A stretch of 64,000 nucleotides of DNA, from NCBI RefSeq assembly GCF_000576305.1, contig NZ_BAVZ01000001.1, positions 310,001 to 374,000 on the forward strand, given 5' to 3'. Below, in pieces: positions 56,248 through 64,000 of the stretch. The notes beneath the pieces are model-generated. The model saw only the letters and a program-made list of their open reading frames with translations, had not been told where the DNA came from and did no database searches. The stretch is from Paenibacillus pini JCM 16418 (lineage in GTDB: Bacteria; Bacillota; Bacilli; Paenibacillales; Paenibacillaceae). The stretch's first letter is position 1. Each line of letters starts with the position of its first letter. A program made the translations under genes and the position numbers.

Positions 56248-58167
56248 ATGAATTGGAAGCTATCGTTTCGAAAAATCAAGAAAGTGGCTTTGTCACTTAC
56301 ACTAGTCGTTTCCGTTACTGGGATTGCAGGTATCGGGACAAACGCTTACGCGGCGGAGGCAGGGGTTGCACAGCCTTATGAATCCTTGTTCAAGGGAGAC
56401 CGAATTATTGATGTAAAGGTGACCATTGCGGAAGAGGATATGGCTAGCATATTGAAAAGCCCACTCGAGAAGGAATATAAGAAGGCAACCGTCGAGGTGG
56501 ATGGGAATAAGCTGGACAATGTAGGCTTTTCAACCAAAGGAAATCTAACACTTAAGAGTGTTGCAGGTATGACGGATTCTGATCGATATAGTTATCGATT
56601 GAAATTCAATAAATATGATAAGTCACAAACGTTACTAGGACTAGACAAAATGGTGTTAAACAACAACTACTCCGATCCATCTTATATGCGAGAGTATTTA
56701 CATTATGAAGCTCTGAGAGCTATTGGAGCGGATGCTCCCTTGACTGTTTTCGTAAATTTGTACATCAATGGCAAACTGTCTGGATTCTATACGGGTGTTG
56801 AATCTGTAGATGATAGCTACCTTGAACGCAATTTTGGAGATGAGTCCAAAGATGGTGTGCTGTATGATACAGAAGAGAAAAGTTACCTGAAGGTTGAAGA
56901 AAGTGGCGAATACAAGACCATTACCAAAGATGCGGGAACAGATAAGGATAAAGTGGCATTAGGCAAATTCATTAAAGCCTTGAACGAGATGCCTTCGGGC
57001 GAGAAAGGTAATATTGAGAGTGTACTCGATGTCAATTCTGCTCTCCAATATATCGCTGCCAACGCAGTACTCGGGAATTATGATAGCTATAACGGAGACA
57101 AAGGTCACAACTTTAAGTTGTACGGAGACAAGAGTGGTAGATTCAGCGTAGTCCCTTGGGATATGAACATGTCCTTTAATGGATATAGTGGAGGGGGAAG
57201 AGGCACATCCAATTCGACAACGGAAAAAGTAAATACAAATGCTACAACGGCTTCTGTAGACGTGCCCGTGCTAGGGATTAGTATGGAAAGCGTTCCAATG
57301 ATCAACAACCTGTTGAAAGTTCCTGAATACAAAACGAAGTATATGGCATACGTTAATCAACTTGTTACTTACTTAAAAGGTATCGATACACGGATTGATG
57401 GTCTTGCTAATCTCATTCGTCCGTATGTGAAAGCAGATCCAACAAAGTTCTATACGCTGGAGCAATTTGAATCCAATGTCGCGTATTCATCTAAAGAAGA
57501 AGATAAAGGACAAGGTGGATTTGGTGGGAATATGACTCCACCGAATGGAATGACTCCACCCAATGCTCCGGATGGAAATATGGCTCCACCAACGAATAAT
57601 GGGGAAATGCCAACTCCACCTACTCAGGCTGGTGATCAAGCTCAAGGACCTGGCAAAGGATTTGGTCAAGGCGGACAAGGCATGGGAATGATGGCTGCGG
57701 GCTCGTTAAAGACATTTGCACTCAATAGACTTGTTAATCTAGAGGAGCAGCTAGGATTAGAGAAGACAACGTTACCTGTAGATCAAACGGTAAATCAGCC
57801 TGTAAATTCAACAGGTGGCATCCAAGTACTTCTTAAAGGCAAGGCTGTAGCATTTACAGATCAGCAACCGATAAACAAAAATGGCTCCGTACTTGTACCT
57901 GCTTCGAGTATTATGAGTGCGTTGGGTGCCAATGTAGCTTGGGACAAGAAAACTCAAACCGTCACCGCAACAAGTGGTGCTAACGTAGTTAAGCTCAAAA
58001 TAGGCAGCAACGTTGCTACAGTAAACGGCAAAACAATGAAACTTCAAGCACCGGTTTCGATCGTAAATAACCGTACGATGGTTCCGGTACGACTGCTTGC
58101 GGAAGCATTTAATATGAAGGTTAGTTGGGATAAAACGACTACGACTGTGACGATTGTTAATCTGTAA
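56248..58167 (+). CDS. Secreted CotH-kinase-family protein with stalk domain
   Basis: This 639-residue protein starts at ATG behind ATAGGAGG and has a signal peptide ending near TNAYAAEAG. Residues 45-400 are a CotH domain (IIDVKVTIAEEDM, GFSTKGNLTL, YMREYLHYEALRAIGADAP, then HNFKLYGDKSGRFSVVPWDMNMSF with the Asp of the kinase-like site). A linker rich in Pro, Met, Asn and Gly follows (NMTPPNGMTPPNAPDGNMAP). The C terminus is a copper-amine-oxidase-N stalk (LVPASSIMSALGANVAWDKK, MVPVRLLAEAFNMKVSWDKT). CotH of Bacillus is a kinase of spore-coat proteins; a signal peptide suggests this one acts on the cell surface instead. Confidence 0.88.
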   Translation: MNWKLSFRKIKKVALSLTLVVSVTGIAGIGTNAYAAEAGVAQPYESLFKGDRIIDVKVTIAEEDMASILKSPLEKEYKKATVEVDGNKLDNVGFSTKGNLTLKSVAGMTDSDRYSYRLKFNKYDKSQTLLGLDKMVLNNNYSDPSYMREYLHYEALRAIGADAPLTVFVNLYINGKLSGFYTGVESVDDSYLERNFGDESKDGVLYDTEEKSYLKVEESGEYKTITKDAGTDKDKVALGKFIKALNEMPSGEKGNIESVLDVNSALQYIAANAVLGNYDSYNGDKGHNFKLYGDKSGRFSVVPWDMNMSFNGYSGGGRGTSNSTTEKVNTNATTASVDVPVLGISMESVPMINNLLKVPEYKTKYMAYVNQLVTYLKGIDTRIDGLANLIRPYVKADPTKFYTLEQFESNVAYSSKEEDKGQGGFGGNMTPPNGMTPPNAPDGNMAPPTNNGEMPTPPTQAGDQAQGPGKGFGQGGQGMGMMAAGSLKTFALNRLVNLEEQLGLEKTTLPVDQTVNQPVNSTGGIQVLLKGKAVAFTDQQPINKNGSVLVPASSIMSALGANVAWDKKTQTVTATSGANVVKLKIGSNVATVNGKTMKLQAPVSIVNNRTMVPVRLLAEAFNMKVSWDKTTTTVTIVNL

Positions 58168-58181
58168 AAAGAATATAAATT

Positions 58182-58229
58182 AAGGGACTGCTCCTCGGGG
58201 TTATATAACCTGTAAGAGCAGTCCCTTTT
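58182..58229. terminator. Terminator between the CotH and epimerase-like genes
   Basis: AAGGGACTGCTC (58182-58193) pairs with GAGCAGTCCCTT (58216-58227), followed by Ts. It lies between convergent genes. Confidence 0.88.
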
Positions 58230-58261
58230 GTTCATAGGTTGGAACATTCAATTTGTATATT

Positions 58262-59020
58262 TTATGATCTCGGTTCATCGTGTAAATGAATATGACTTAG
58301 CGCAAAGGCACCCGATTTCGGATCATAGCCTACCCTTTCTTTGGATTCTTCTAAGTTTAAGCGTTTGAATCGGTTATTGGATATAGCATGGAGAATTGTA
58401 AGAGGAGGCAGGTCTTCCGTAGTGATTGCTTTTGAGATGAGATCACATAAATCCGAAGGACTGATATAAGCACTCATGTCACGTGCAGTCATCTGGTCTC
58501 CGCCTGGAATGAAATCATCATACGCCCCTATTCTTAATGCAATAGTTTGTAATCCTTCGCTATAAGCAAAATAAGAGGCGACGGATTCACCAAAACATTT
58601 ACTCACCCCATAAAGATTCCTCGGCCGCGTAGGCATATTCGAATAAATTTGTGCATCAATTGGATAACCCTCGATCGTTTGAGCACTGCTAGCAAATATC
58701 ACTCTTTGAACACCTTGATCCTTAGCTGCACGGAAGATATTATAAGTTCCTTTAATATTATTTTCTAGCAAGGATTCATAGAATCCCGCATCGGGTGAAG
58801 GATCTCCCGCAAGGTGAATAACGAGATCCATATGTTCACATGCCTTCTGACAGGCTTCTAAATCAGCAACATTAAGCATGAATAGCTCATGCTTTGTATT
58901 TGCATACGCGCTTAATCGAGATAGGTTAAGATCAGCTAAACGTAAAGAATATGGATGACTTAAATGATCTGTTACGGTTCGTCCTATTTTGCCGGAAGCG
59001 CCTGTAATTAGAATGTTCAT
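58262..59020 (-). CDS. NAD-dependent epimerase/dehydratase, uronate dehydrogenase-like
   Basis: This 252-residue extended SDR starts at ATG 59020 (MNILITGASGKIG) behind AAAAGGAGC; the frame extends to 59059 without a better site. It has the cofactor motif TGASGKIG, the active-site YGVSKCFGE and the segment HLAGDPSPDAGFYESLLENNI that is typical of uronate dehydrogenases. Those oxidise galacturonate or glucuronate to aldarolactones with NAD. The adjacent uronate locus supports that role, but sequence alone does not exclude another sugar epimerase. Confidence 0.8.
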   Translation of the reverse strand: MNILITGASGKIGRTVTDHLSHPYSLRLADLNLSRLSAYANTKHELFMLNVADLEACQKACEHMDLVIHLAGDPSPDAGFYESLLENNIKGTYNIFRAAKDQGVQRVIFASSAQTIEGYPIDAQIYSNMPTRPRNLYGVSKCFGESVASYFAYSEGLQTIALRIGAYDDFIPGGDQMTARDMSAYISPSDLCDLISKAITTEDLPPLTILHAISNNRFKRLNLEESKERVGYDPKSGAFALSHIHLHDEPRS

Positions 59021-59160
59021 GGGATCAGCTCCTTTTGGAGAAAAGTATAGCATACCCAAATTGTTTTTTTGATATGATCATATGGTCCAATGGATTGACT
59101 TCGTCCTTTTTTGGTACCGATGGTTGTATTTGTCGTGGTGAGGTTTACTGAAATCATTTG

Positions 59161-59189
59161 TTGACTGTGCGGTCAATAATCGGTATGAT
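59161..59189 (+). promoter_or_regulatory. TetR promoter-operator with probable leaderless transcript
   Basis: The -35 TTGACT begins an imperfect palindrome TTGACTGTGCGGTCAA (59161-59176). The -10 TATGAT (59184-59189) is 17 bases later. Transcription should start about 7 bases after it, at the ATG of the TetR gene (59196), so the mRNA is probably leaderless. The palindrome matches the operator at 59789-59804. Confidence 0.65.
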
Positions 59190-59195
59190 AATCCC

Positions 59196-59771
59196 ATGAG
59201 CAGACCAAGAGAATTTGATGTCGATCTTGCATTGCACCAGTCTATGGAAGTGTTCTGGACCAAAGGATTCAAGTCAACCTCCTATGAGGATCTAACTCGA
59301 ATGACGGGGGTTAAAAAGCAAAGTTTGTATTGTATATTTAACGACAAACGAGCCTTGTTCCTGAAGGCGTTAGCACACTATCGTGAACAGAGTATTGCGA
59401 TACTGGAAGAGCTGGAAGCGCAGAAAATATCTCCACTGAAAAAGCTGGAGTCTTTACGCAGCTCTCTTCTAGACGATGAAGCGAAGTGCAGAGGATGCCT
59501 GATGGTAAATTCCGCACTGGAGTTCGGAACGGATGACGAGCAGGTCACCCGCGAAATAGAGCTGATGTTTGCCGAAGCCGAACATATACTAGAGAAGATC
59601 ATTAACAGCGGTCAGAATCAGAAGTTGATTACGACCCTTTATTCCAGCAAAGAGCTTGCTGCTTATCTGAACAACGCAATTCTCGGCGCGAGGATACTAG
59701 AAAAATCGGGTGCATCCCGGGAAAAGATCGAGGCTGTCTTGCATATGTCTTTTGCGATGATTTCACCTTGA
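59196..59771 (+). CDS. TetR-family transcriptional regulator
   Basis: This 191-residue protein begins MSRPREFDVDLALHQSMEVF, the standard start of its subfamily, and has the TetR helix-turn-helix (SYEDLTRMTGVKKQSLYCIFNDKRAL). A CRGCLMVNSALEFG segment with two cysteines could sense electrophiles or thiol oxidants. No ribosome binding site precedes the ATG, in keeping with a leaderless transcript. Operators lie before this gene and before the Old Yellow Enzyme gene, so it likely represses both, in the manner of NemR-type regulators of enone-reducing enzymes. Confidence 0.9.
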   Translation: MSRPREFDVDLALHQSMEVFWTKGFKSTSYEDLTRMTGVKKQSLYCIFNDKRALFLKALAHYREQSIAILEELEAQKISPLKKLESLRSSLLDDEAKCRGCLMVNSALEFGTDDEQVTREIELMFAEAEHILEKIINSGQNQKLITTLYSSKELAAYLNNAILGARILEKSGASREKIEAVLHMSFAMISP

Positions 59772-59780
59772 TTTTTTTTG

Positions 59781-59812
59781 AATATTTCTTGACTTTGCAG
59801 TCAAGAAATATT
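59781..59812. promoter_or_regulatory. TetR operator before the Old Yellow Enzyme gene
   Basis: A perfect inverted repeat with 14-bp arms (AATATTTCTTGACT with AGTCAAGAAATATT) and TTGC between. Its core TTGACTTTGCAGTCAA shares 14 of 16 bases with the palindrome before the TetR gene. It could also act as a weak terminator of tetR. Confidence 0.7.
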
Positions 59813-59894
59813 GTAGTCAAGAACAAAGCGGCAGGCAGGCGAGCCTGTGAAATCTAAGTATTCTTGTAAAAACTAATTATTGGAGGCTATTATA

Positions 59895-60935
59895 TTGAAT
59901 TATTCTCAATCAGTAGAACCACTGTTTAAATCTTTTGAATTAGGCAATTTGAAATTATCTAATCGGATCGTAATGGCACCGATGACTCGTCAATTTTCTA
60001 AAGACGGCGTGCCAGGTGCAGATGTAGCTTCCTATTACCGCCGCAGAGCAGAGAACGGTGTGGGACTTATTGTGACAGAAGGAACGGTGATCAAACACCC
60101 GGATGCATCCAATCAGGATAACGTTCCACACTTTTATGGGGAAGCTGCATTAAACGGGTGGGCAAACGTGTTGTCTGAGGTGCATGAGGCAGGCGGACGG
60201 ATTATACCACAGCTTTGGCATATGGGAGCACGAGGCCATGTAGGCGATTATTCGGAAGCTGAAATTGCCGACATTATTCAAGCCTTCGCACAGGCAGCTT
60301 CGGAGGCCAAACGCCTTGGATTTGATGGCATCGAGTTACACGGTGCGCATGGTTACTTAATCGATCAATTCTTCTGGGAGAAAACCAACCCTCGCACGGA
60401 TCGTTATGGTGGTAACATGCTTGCGCGTACACGCTTTGCAGTGGAGGTCATTGAAGCCTGCCGCCAGGCAGTTGGACCTGATTTCCCGATTGTGCTACGC
60501 CTATCGCAATGGAAGAGCAGTGACTATACAGCGAAATTGGCTGAAACACCAGCACAGCTAGAGCAATTCCTTGCACCACTTGTCGATGCAGGCGTGGATA
60601 TTTTCCATTGTTCCACTCGACGTTTCTGGGAACCTGAATTCGAGAGCTCTGACCTGAATTTTGCGGGATGGACCAAAAAGCTGACGGGCAAACCTACGAT
60701 TACGGTTGGATCTGTTGGTCTTGATGGTGATTTTATGAGTCTTTTCACCGAAGGAAAGGGAGCTAATAACGTCGGGTTTGATGGATTGATCCAAAAACTC
60801 GAACGTGAAGAATTTGACTTGGTCGCCATAGGCCGTGCATTATTGGTTGATCCGGCTTGGGTGACCAAAATCCGCGACGGTCGGACTGACGAATTGATTC
60901 CTTTTACGTCGGAGGCAGTAAAAATACTCAATTAA
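59895..60935 (+). CDS. Old Yellow Enzyme-family NADH:flavin oxidoreductase with a shortened loop
   Basis: The start is TTG 59895 (MNYSQSVEPLF) with GGAGG 8 bases upstream. The 346-residue protein has the OYE barrel: NRIVMAPMTRQFS, IVTEGTVIKHP, IIPQLWHMG, the FMN and substrate residues in GIELHGAHGYLIDQFF and RTDRYGG, and DLVAIGRALLVDP. It reduces activated double bonds using FMN. About 20-30 residues that normally lie after the WHxG segment, including the PSG-type loop, are absent: HMGARGHVGD runs straight into YSEAEIADII. The deletion is in frame, so activity may be altered. It is paired with the TetR regulator. Confidence 0.88.
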   Translation: MNYSQSVEPLFKSFELGNLKLSNRIVMAPMTRQFSKDGVPGADVASYYRRRAENGVGLIVTEGTVIKHPDASNQDNVPHFYGEAALNGWANVLSEVHEAGGRIIPQLWHMGARGHVGDYSEAEIADIIQAFAQAASEAKRLGFDGIELHGAHGYLIDQFFWEKTNPRTDRYGGNMLARTRFAVEVIEACRQAVGPDFPIVLRLSQWKSSDYTAKLAETPAQLEQFLAPLVDAGVDIFHCSTRRFWEPEFESSDLNFAGWTKKLTGKPTITVGSVGLDGDFMSLFTEGKGANNVGFDGLIQKLEREEFDLVAIGRALLVDPAWVTKIRDGRTDELIPFTSEAVKILN

Positions 60936-61091
60936 GTTATGATTAACCTTAGATAAATATTGTCGGATTACAAGAACTCACAAGTATATGAAGTCGTCAA
61001 ATTGACGGCTTTTTTGCTTTAAAGATGAGGATACTGTTTTCGTACATTTATTTGTATTATTTCACTGACAATGACTTTAGGAGTGACCACG

Positions 61092-61987
61092 ATGCGTCCG
61101 CAGAAGAAGACGATGTTTTTGCTAATATTTTTAATTCTCGTATGGGGCATCAACTGGCCTTTATCGAAGTTTGCTTTGGCTTATACTCCACCTATTATTT
61201 TTGCAGGCCTAAGGGCGATCATTGGTGGAATCCTGCTTATTATTGTTGCGCTACCCAAGCTCAATAAGCTTCAGTTCCGTCGGAATTGGCCCATTTATCT
61301 TATATCGGCCATGCTAAGCATCGTTATTTATTATGGTGTACAGACGATTGGTTTGGGATATACACCTGCGGGACTTTTCTCGGCAATTGTATTTCTGCAG
61401 CCTGTATTATTGGGCCTCTTCTCCTGGTTATGGTTGGGAGAGAGTATGACGAAGATGAAGCTGTTTGGCTTGATCATAGGCTTTGCTGGAGTGGCAACTA
61501 TGAGTGTAGGAGGACTTACGGGAGACATATCCACGATAGGAATTATACTGGCATTGATTACGGCCTTATCTTGGGCGATCGGAACCGTATACGTTAAGAA
61601 AATCGGTTATAAGGTTGATTCATTGTGGCTGACAGCGATGCAGGTTACAATCGGCGGTATTATTTTACTGGTTGTTGGTACAGGGATGGAGGATTGGAGT
61701 GCAGTAATCTGGAACATACCGTTTATTCTGGATACGTTGTTTATTTCTATCTTTGTTATTGCATGCGGTTGGTATGTTTATTTCAAATTAATTCATGAGG
61801 GAGAGGCGAGCAAGGTAGGTCCTATACGTTCCTTATACCTATCGTTTCGATTTTCACAAGTGTCGTGTTTCTGCATGAAGAAGTGACGATCAATTTGTTG
61901 ATCGGACTGATTCTGGTTCTGGCTAGCATTTTACTCGTAAATGTGCGTTTTGTTCGAAAAAGGCCAAGTCAGAGAAAAGAACATTAA
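61092..61987 (+). pseudogene. EamA/DMT-family transporter, frameshifted near the C terminus
   Basis: The gene starts at ATG 61092 behind AGGAGTG. It has two EamA halves with about ten membrane helices (LILVWGINWPLSKFAL; GLGYTPAGLFSAIVFLQPVLLGL; then ILALITALSWAIGTVYVKKIG). The frame stops at 61886 after LYLSFRFSQVSCFCMKK. One added base between 61827 and 61838 gives PIVSIFTSVVFLHEEVTINL, the expected end of EamA proteins, through to the stop at 61985-61987. So one base is missing and the intact product would be about 298 residues. It exports or imports small metabolites of unknown identity. Confidence 0.85.
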
Positions 61988-62005
61988 TGCATGGTATTAC
62001 ATTAC

Positions 62006-62042
62006 AAAAGGAACCGCGCCTAAAAACGCAGTTCCTTTTGTT
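62006..62042. terminator. Bidirectional terminator between EamA and catalase genes
   Basis: AAAAGGAAC (62006-62014) pairs with GTTCCTTTT (62031-62039), with an inner GCG/CGC pair. Confidence 0.85.
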
Positions 62043-62075
62043 TGTCTAAGTATATTTCAAACCAAGTCTCCAGCC

Positions 62076-63671
62076 TCAATACGGCTCAGCTTCATGGCCC
62101 TCCTGAACAGCTTTAGCCGCTGCTTGATCACCATCTTTGTTGCCAAGCGTTTTCTGAGATGATTCACCTTTAGGAGCATTCGCTAGTCCCTCTCTTAAAC
62201 GGCGGCCATATTCCTCGTCTGCTTCTTCAGCTAGAGCGATCATTTTATCCTGAATTCGTTGATCTGATGGTGCAAGGTCAGCAACAAGGTTTGAAATTAA
62301 CTCTGCTCTTTCCCATTCTTCAAAGTTCCTGTAGGTTTCGCCCGCTTGCTGCGTATTGTTCTCACGACGGATGGATTCACGTACTAAATTGCCTTCAATG
62401 AAAGGGGTATATTCCTTACCATATTGCTTAGCTTCTGTCAGACCGCCCAAGACGGAAGGCTCGTAATTAATATGAGGGTTCTGATCAGGCGCGCGGTCTA
62501 CTTTATATTGCATTTGTCCGCCGCTCTGATTCGTGGCAACACGTTTTTTTGGTGCATTGATAGGGAGCTGTAAATAGTTTGCGCCTACCCGGTGTCGCTG
62601 CGTATCGGAATAGGAGAACGTGCGCCCTTGAAGCATTTTGTCATCGGAGAAATCGAGACCATCGACCAGTACCCCTGTACCAAATGCGACCTGCTCTACT
62701 TCGGTAAAATAATCCTCCGGATTGCGGTTCAACACCATTTTACCAACCGCTTTCCATGGGAATTTATCATTGGGCCACAATTTCGTATCATCAAGTGGGT
62801 CAAAATCCAGTTCAGGATGATCATCATCACTCATTATTTGGACAAGTAATTCCCATTCGGGGTAATCTCCACGCTCAATCGCTTGATATAAATCCTGAGT
62901 GGCATGATTGAAATTAGTGGCTTGAATTTCATTCGCTTCTGCTTGTGTTAAATTTTTGATGCCCTGTTTGGGCTCCCAGTGATATTTAATAAGAACAGCT
63001 TCTCCATCGCTATTCACCCATTTATATGTATTTACGCCAGAGCCTTGCATCATGCGATGGTTGGCTGGAATTCCCCAGGGGGAATAAACAAACGTAACCA
63101 TATGGAATGATTCGGGTGAATTGGAGCAGAAATCGAAGAATCGTTCACCATCCTGAATATTTGTTATCGGATCAGGCTTGAAAGCGTGGATCATATCAGG
63201 GAACTTAATGGCATCGCGGATAAAGAAAATTTTTAAATTGTTACCTACTAAATCCCAATTGCCGTCTTCTGTATAAAATTTCACAGCAAAACCCCGCGGA
63301 TCACGAAGCGTTTCAGGCGAATGGTTACCATGTATAACGGTTGAGAAACGTACAAATACGGGCGTTTGTTTACCCTTTTCTTGAAACAATTTAGCGCGTG
63401 TATATTTCGAGATAGGTTCTTCTCCAACCGCACCATAGGCCTCAAAATAACCATGTGCACCCGCACCACGGGCATGGACCACACGCTCAGGAACACGTTC
63501 ACGATCGAAATGACTGATTTTCTCGATAAAATCATAATTCTCTAGCGTAACAGGGCCGCGGTTTCCTACGGTTCTGACATTTTGATTATTCGTGACAGGG
63601 TGGCCTTGTCTGTTGGTTAAGGTGTCATTATTCTCTTCATTGGTGTCGTGATTTGTTGGATCTTGTGTCAC
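62076..63671 (-). CDS. katA: Heme catalase
   Basis: This 531-residue monofunctional catalase starts at GTG (63669-63671) behind AGGAGG. It has the active-site [14 protein letters not shown] (His), the Asn-containing region [18 protein letters not shown], and the heme-ligand region [18 protein letters not shown]. It splits hydrogen peroxide in the cytoplasm. The length and sequence fit the small-subunit KatA class of Bacillus-type organisms, with a slightly long C-terminal tail ([18 protein letters not shown]). No clear PerR box was found upstream. Confidence 0.93.
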   Translation of the reverse strand: MTQDPTNHDTNEENNDTLTNRQGHPVTNNQNVRTVGNRGPVTLENYDFIEKISHFDRERVPERVVHARGAGAHGYFEAYGAVGEEPISKYTRAKLFQEKGKQTPVFVRFSTVIHGNHSPETLRDPRGFAVKFYTEDGNWDLVGNNLKIFFIRDAIKFPDMIHAFKPDPITNIQDGERFFDFCSNSPESFHMVTFVYSPWGIPANHRMMQGSGVNTYKWVNSDGEAVLIKYHWEPKQGIKNLTQAEANEIQATNFNHATQDLYQAIERGDYPEWELLVQIMSDDDHPELDFDPLDDTKLWPNDKFPWKAVGKMVLNRNPEDYFTEVEQVAFGTGVLVDGLDFSDDKMLQGRTFSYSDTQRHRVGANYLQLPINAPKKRVATNQSGGQMQYKVDRAPDQNPHINYEPSVLGGLTEAKQYGKEYTPFIEGNLVRESIRRENNTQQAGETYRNFEEWERAELISNLVADLAPSDQRIQDKMIALAEEADEEYGRRLREGLANAPKGESSQKTLGNKDGDQAAAKAVQEGHEAEPY

Positions 63672-63817
63672 CTCTAAGACCTCCTAGGAAATGGTATACA
63701 AACGATTACTTATTTATAATTTGTCGTATTTTATATAAAATATTCCTTTTTCAAACATCATTCATAAGCTCAGTGCATAAGTATTATGGATTCTGTTGAA
63801 CGAAGGAGTGATATGTA

Positions 63818-64000
63818 GTGAGTCTTAAGGGTTCAAAAGGTGAGGAACATATGCATATGGGACAAAATCCAATTGATCAGCCGGGCTGTATTAATCAAAT
63901 GCCAGCAGTGCATTCTCAGATATATCCGATTGCGGGAATTCCGCAGCCTACTGAATATGTAACCCATTTAGACCCGGTATTCGTACAACATTTGAGTAGG
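63818..64000 (+). CDS. Unrecognised protein, 3' end outside the window
   Basis: A GTG start (63818) with GAAGGAG 9 bases upstream opens a frame of at least 61 codons that runs off the end. The product begins VSLKGSKGEEHMHMGQNP and is rich in Pro, Gln, His and Met (PGCINQMPAVHSQIYPI). It lacks membrane segments in the visible part. The composition resembles small spore-coat-type proteins, but no family is recognised. Confidence 0.55.
   Translation, partial: MSLKGSKGEEHMHMGQNPIDQPGCINQMPAVHSQIYPIAGIPQPTEYVTHLDPVFVQHLSR

Noticed and set aside
63700..63725. PerR-box-like AT-rich sequence before the catalase gene
   Set aside because: Compared base by base with TTATAATNATTATAA, fewer than half of the defined positions match.
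1..64000. CRISPR arrays, tRNA or rRNA genes, insertion sequences
   Set aside because: No regularly spaced repeats, cloverleaf-like sequences, ribosomal RNA motifs or transposase frames were found on reading both strands.

Overview
The window looks like a chromosomal segment of a Paenibacillus-type Firmicute. The evidence is moderately AT-rich DNA with strong AGGAGG-type ribosome binding sites, frequent TTG/GTG starts, YesM/YesN and LplB/YtcP-type sugar systems, secreted proteins with copper-amine-oxidase-N stalk domains, and a ComQXPA pheromone locus beside a biosynthetic cluster. The genus is inferred from gene content, not from a marker gene.

Region 1 (1-13743) is the 3' end of a trans-acyltransferase polyketide cluster. 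Two KS-DH-KR-ACP proteins (the first cut by the window edge) carry no AT and no terminal thioesterase. A metallo-beta-lactamase-fold hydrolase and an Sfp-type phosphopantetheinyl transferase follow with ATGA overlaps, then a SagB/nitroreductase-like protein and a 14-TM exporter. The hydrolase begins with a segment that resembles the N-terminal docking region of the last PKS, so it may dock there and release the chain.

Region 2 (13837-18265) is a full comQ-comX-comP-comA quorum-sensing locus. It includes a 54-residue ComX ending in Leu-Trp-Gly-Ser, and a comQ with a one-base frameshift at a C6 run. Its position next to the polyketide genes invites a regulatory link like ComA control of srfA in Bacillus subtilis.

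Region 3 (18283-32836) holds a sugar ABC importer on the minus strand; a sulfonate/organosulfur cluster (SsuB-, SsuA-, SsuC-like, OsmC, SfnB/DszC-like flavoprotein); two divergent secreted stalk-domain proteins; a MarR repressor with a divergent DHA2 exporter and two palindromic operators; and a DUF805 gene with a stop at codon 3.

Region 4 (32942-59020) starts with a UbiD-family decarboxylase and then holds a large uronate-polysaccharide utilisation locus. A minus-strand kduI-deoR-kduD operon faces a plus-strand series: heparinase II/III-family lyase, GH88 unsaturated glucuronyl hydrolase, PPIase-like lipoprotein, secreted beta-helix protein, YesM/YesN two-component system, LplA/B/C-type importer, Gfo/Idh oxidoreductase, DUF4091 protein and GH35 beta-galactosidase. 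The products would be lysed outside, imported, hydrolysed to unsaturated uronate and passed through KduI/KduD. A CotH-family secreted protein and a uronate-dehydrogenase-like protein follow.

Region 5 (59161-64000) has a TetR regulator with matching operators before itself and before an Old Yellow Enzyme gene, an EamA transporter, a catalase, and the start of an unrecognised gene.

Five genes (comQ, the SsuB-like ATPase, the SsuA-like protein, the DHA2 exporter at 30665 and the EamA transporter) are each broken by an apparent loss of exactly one base. That points to sequencing indels at least as much as to gene decay. No tRNA, rRNA, CRISPR array or insertion sequence was seen.
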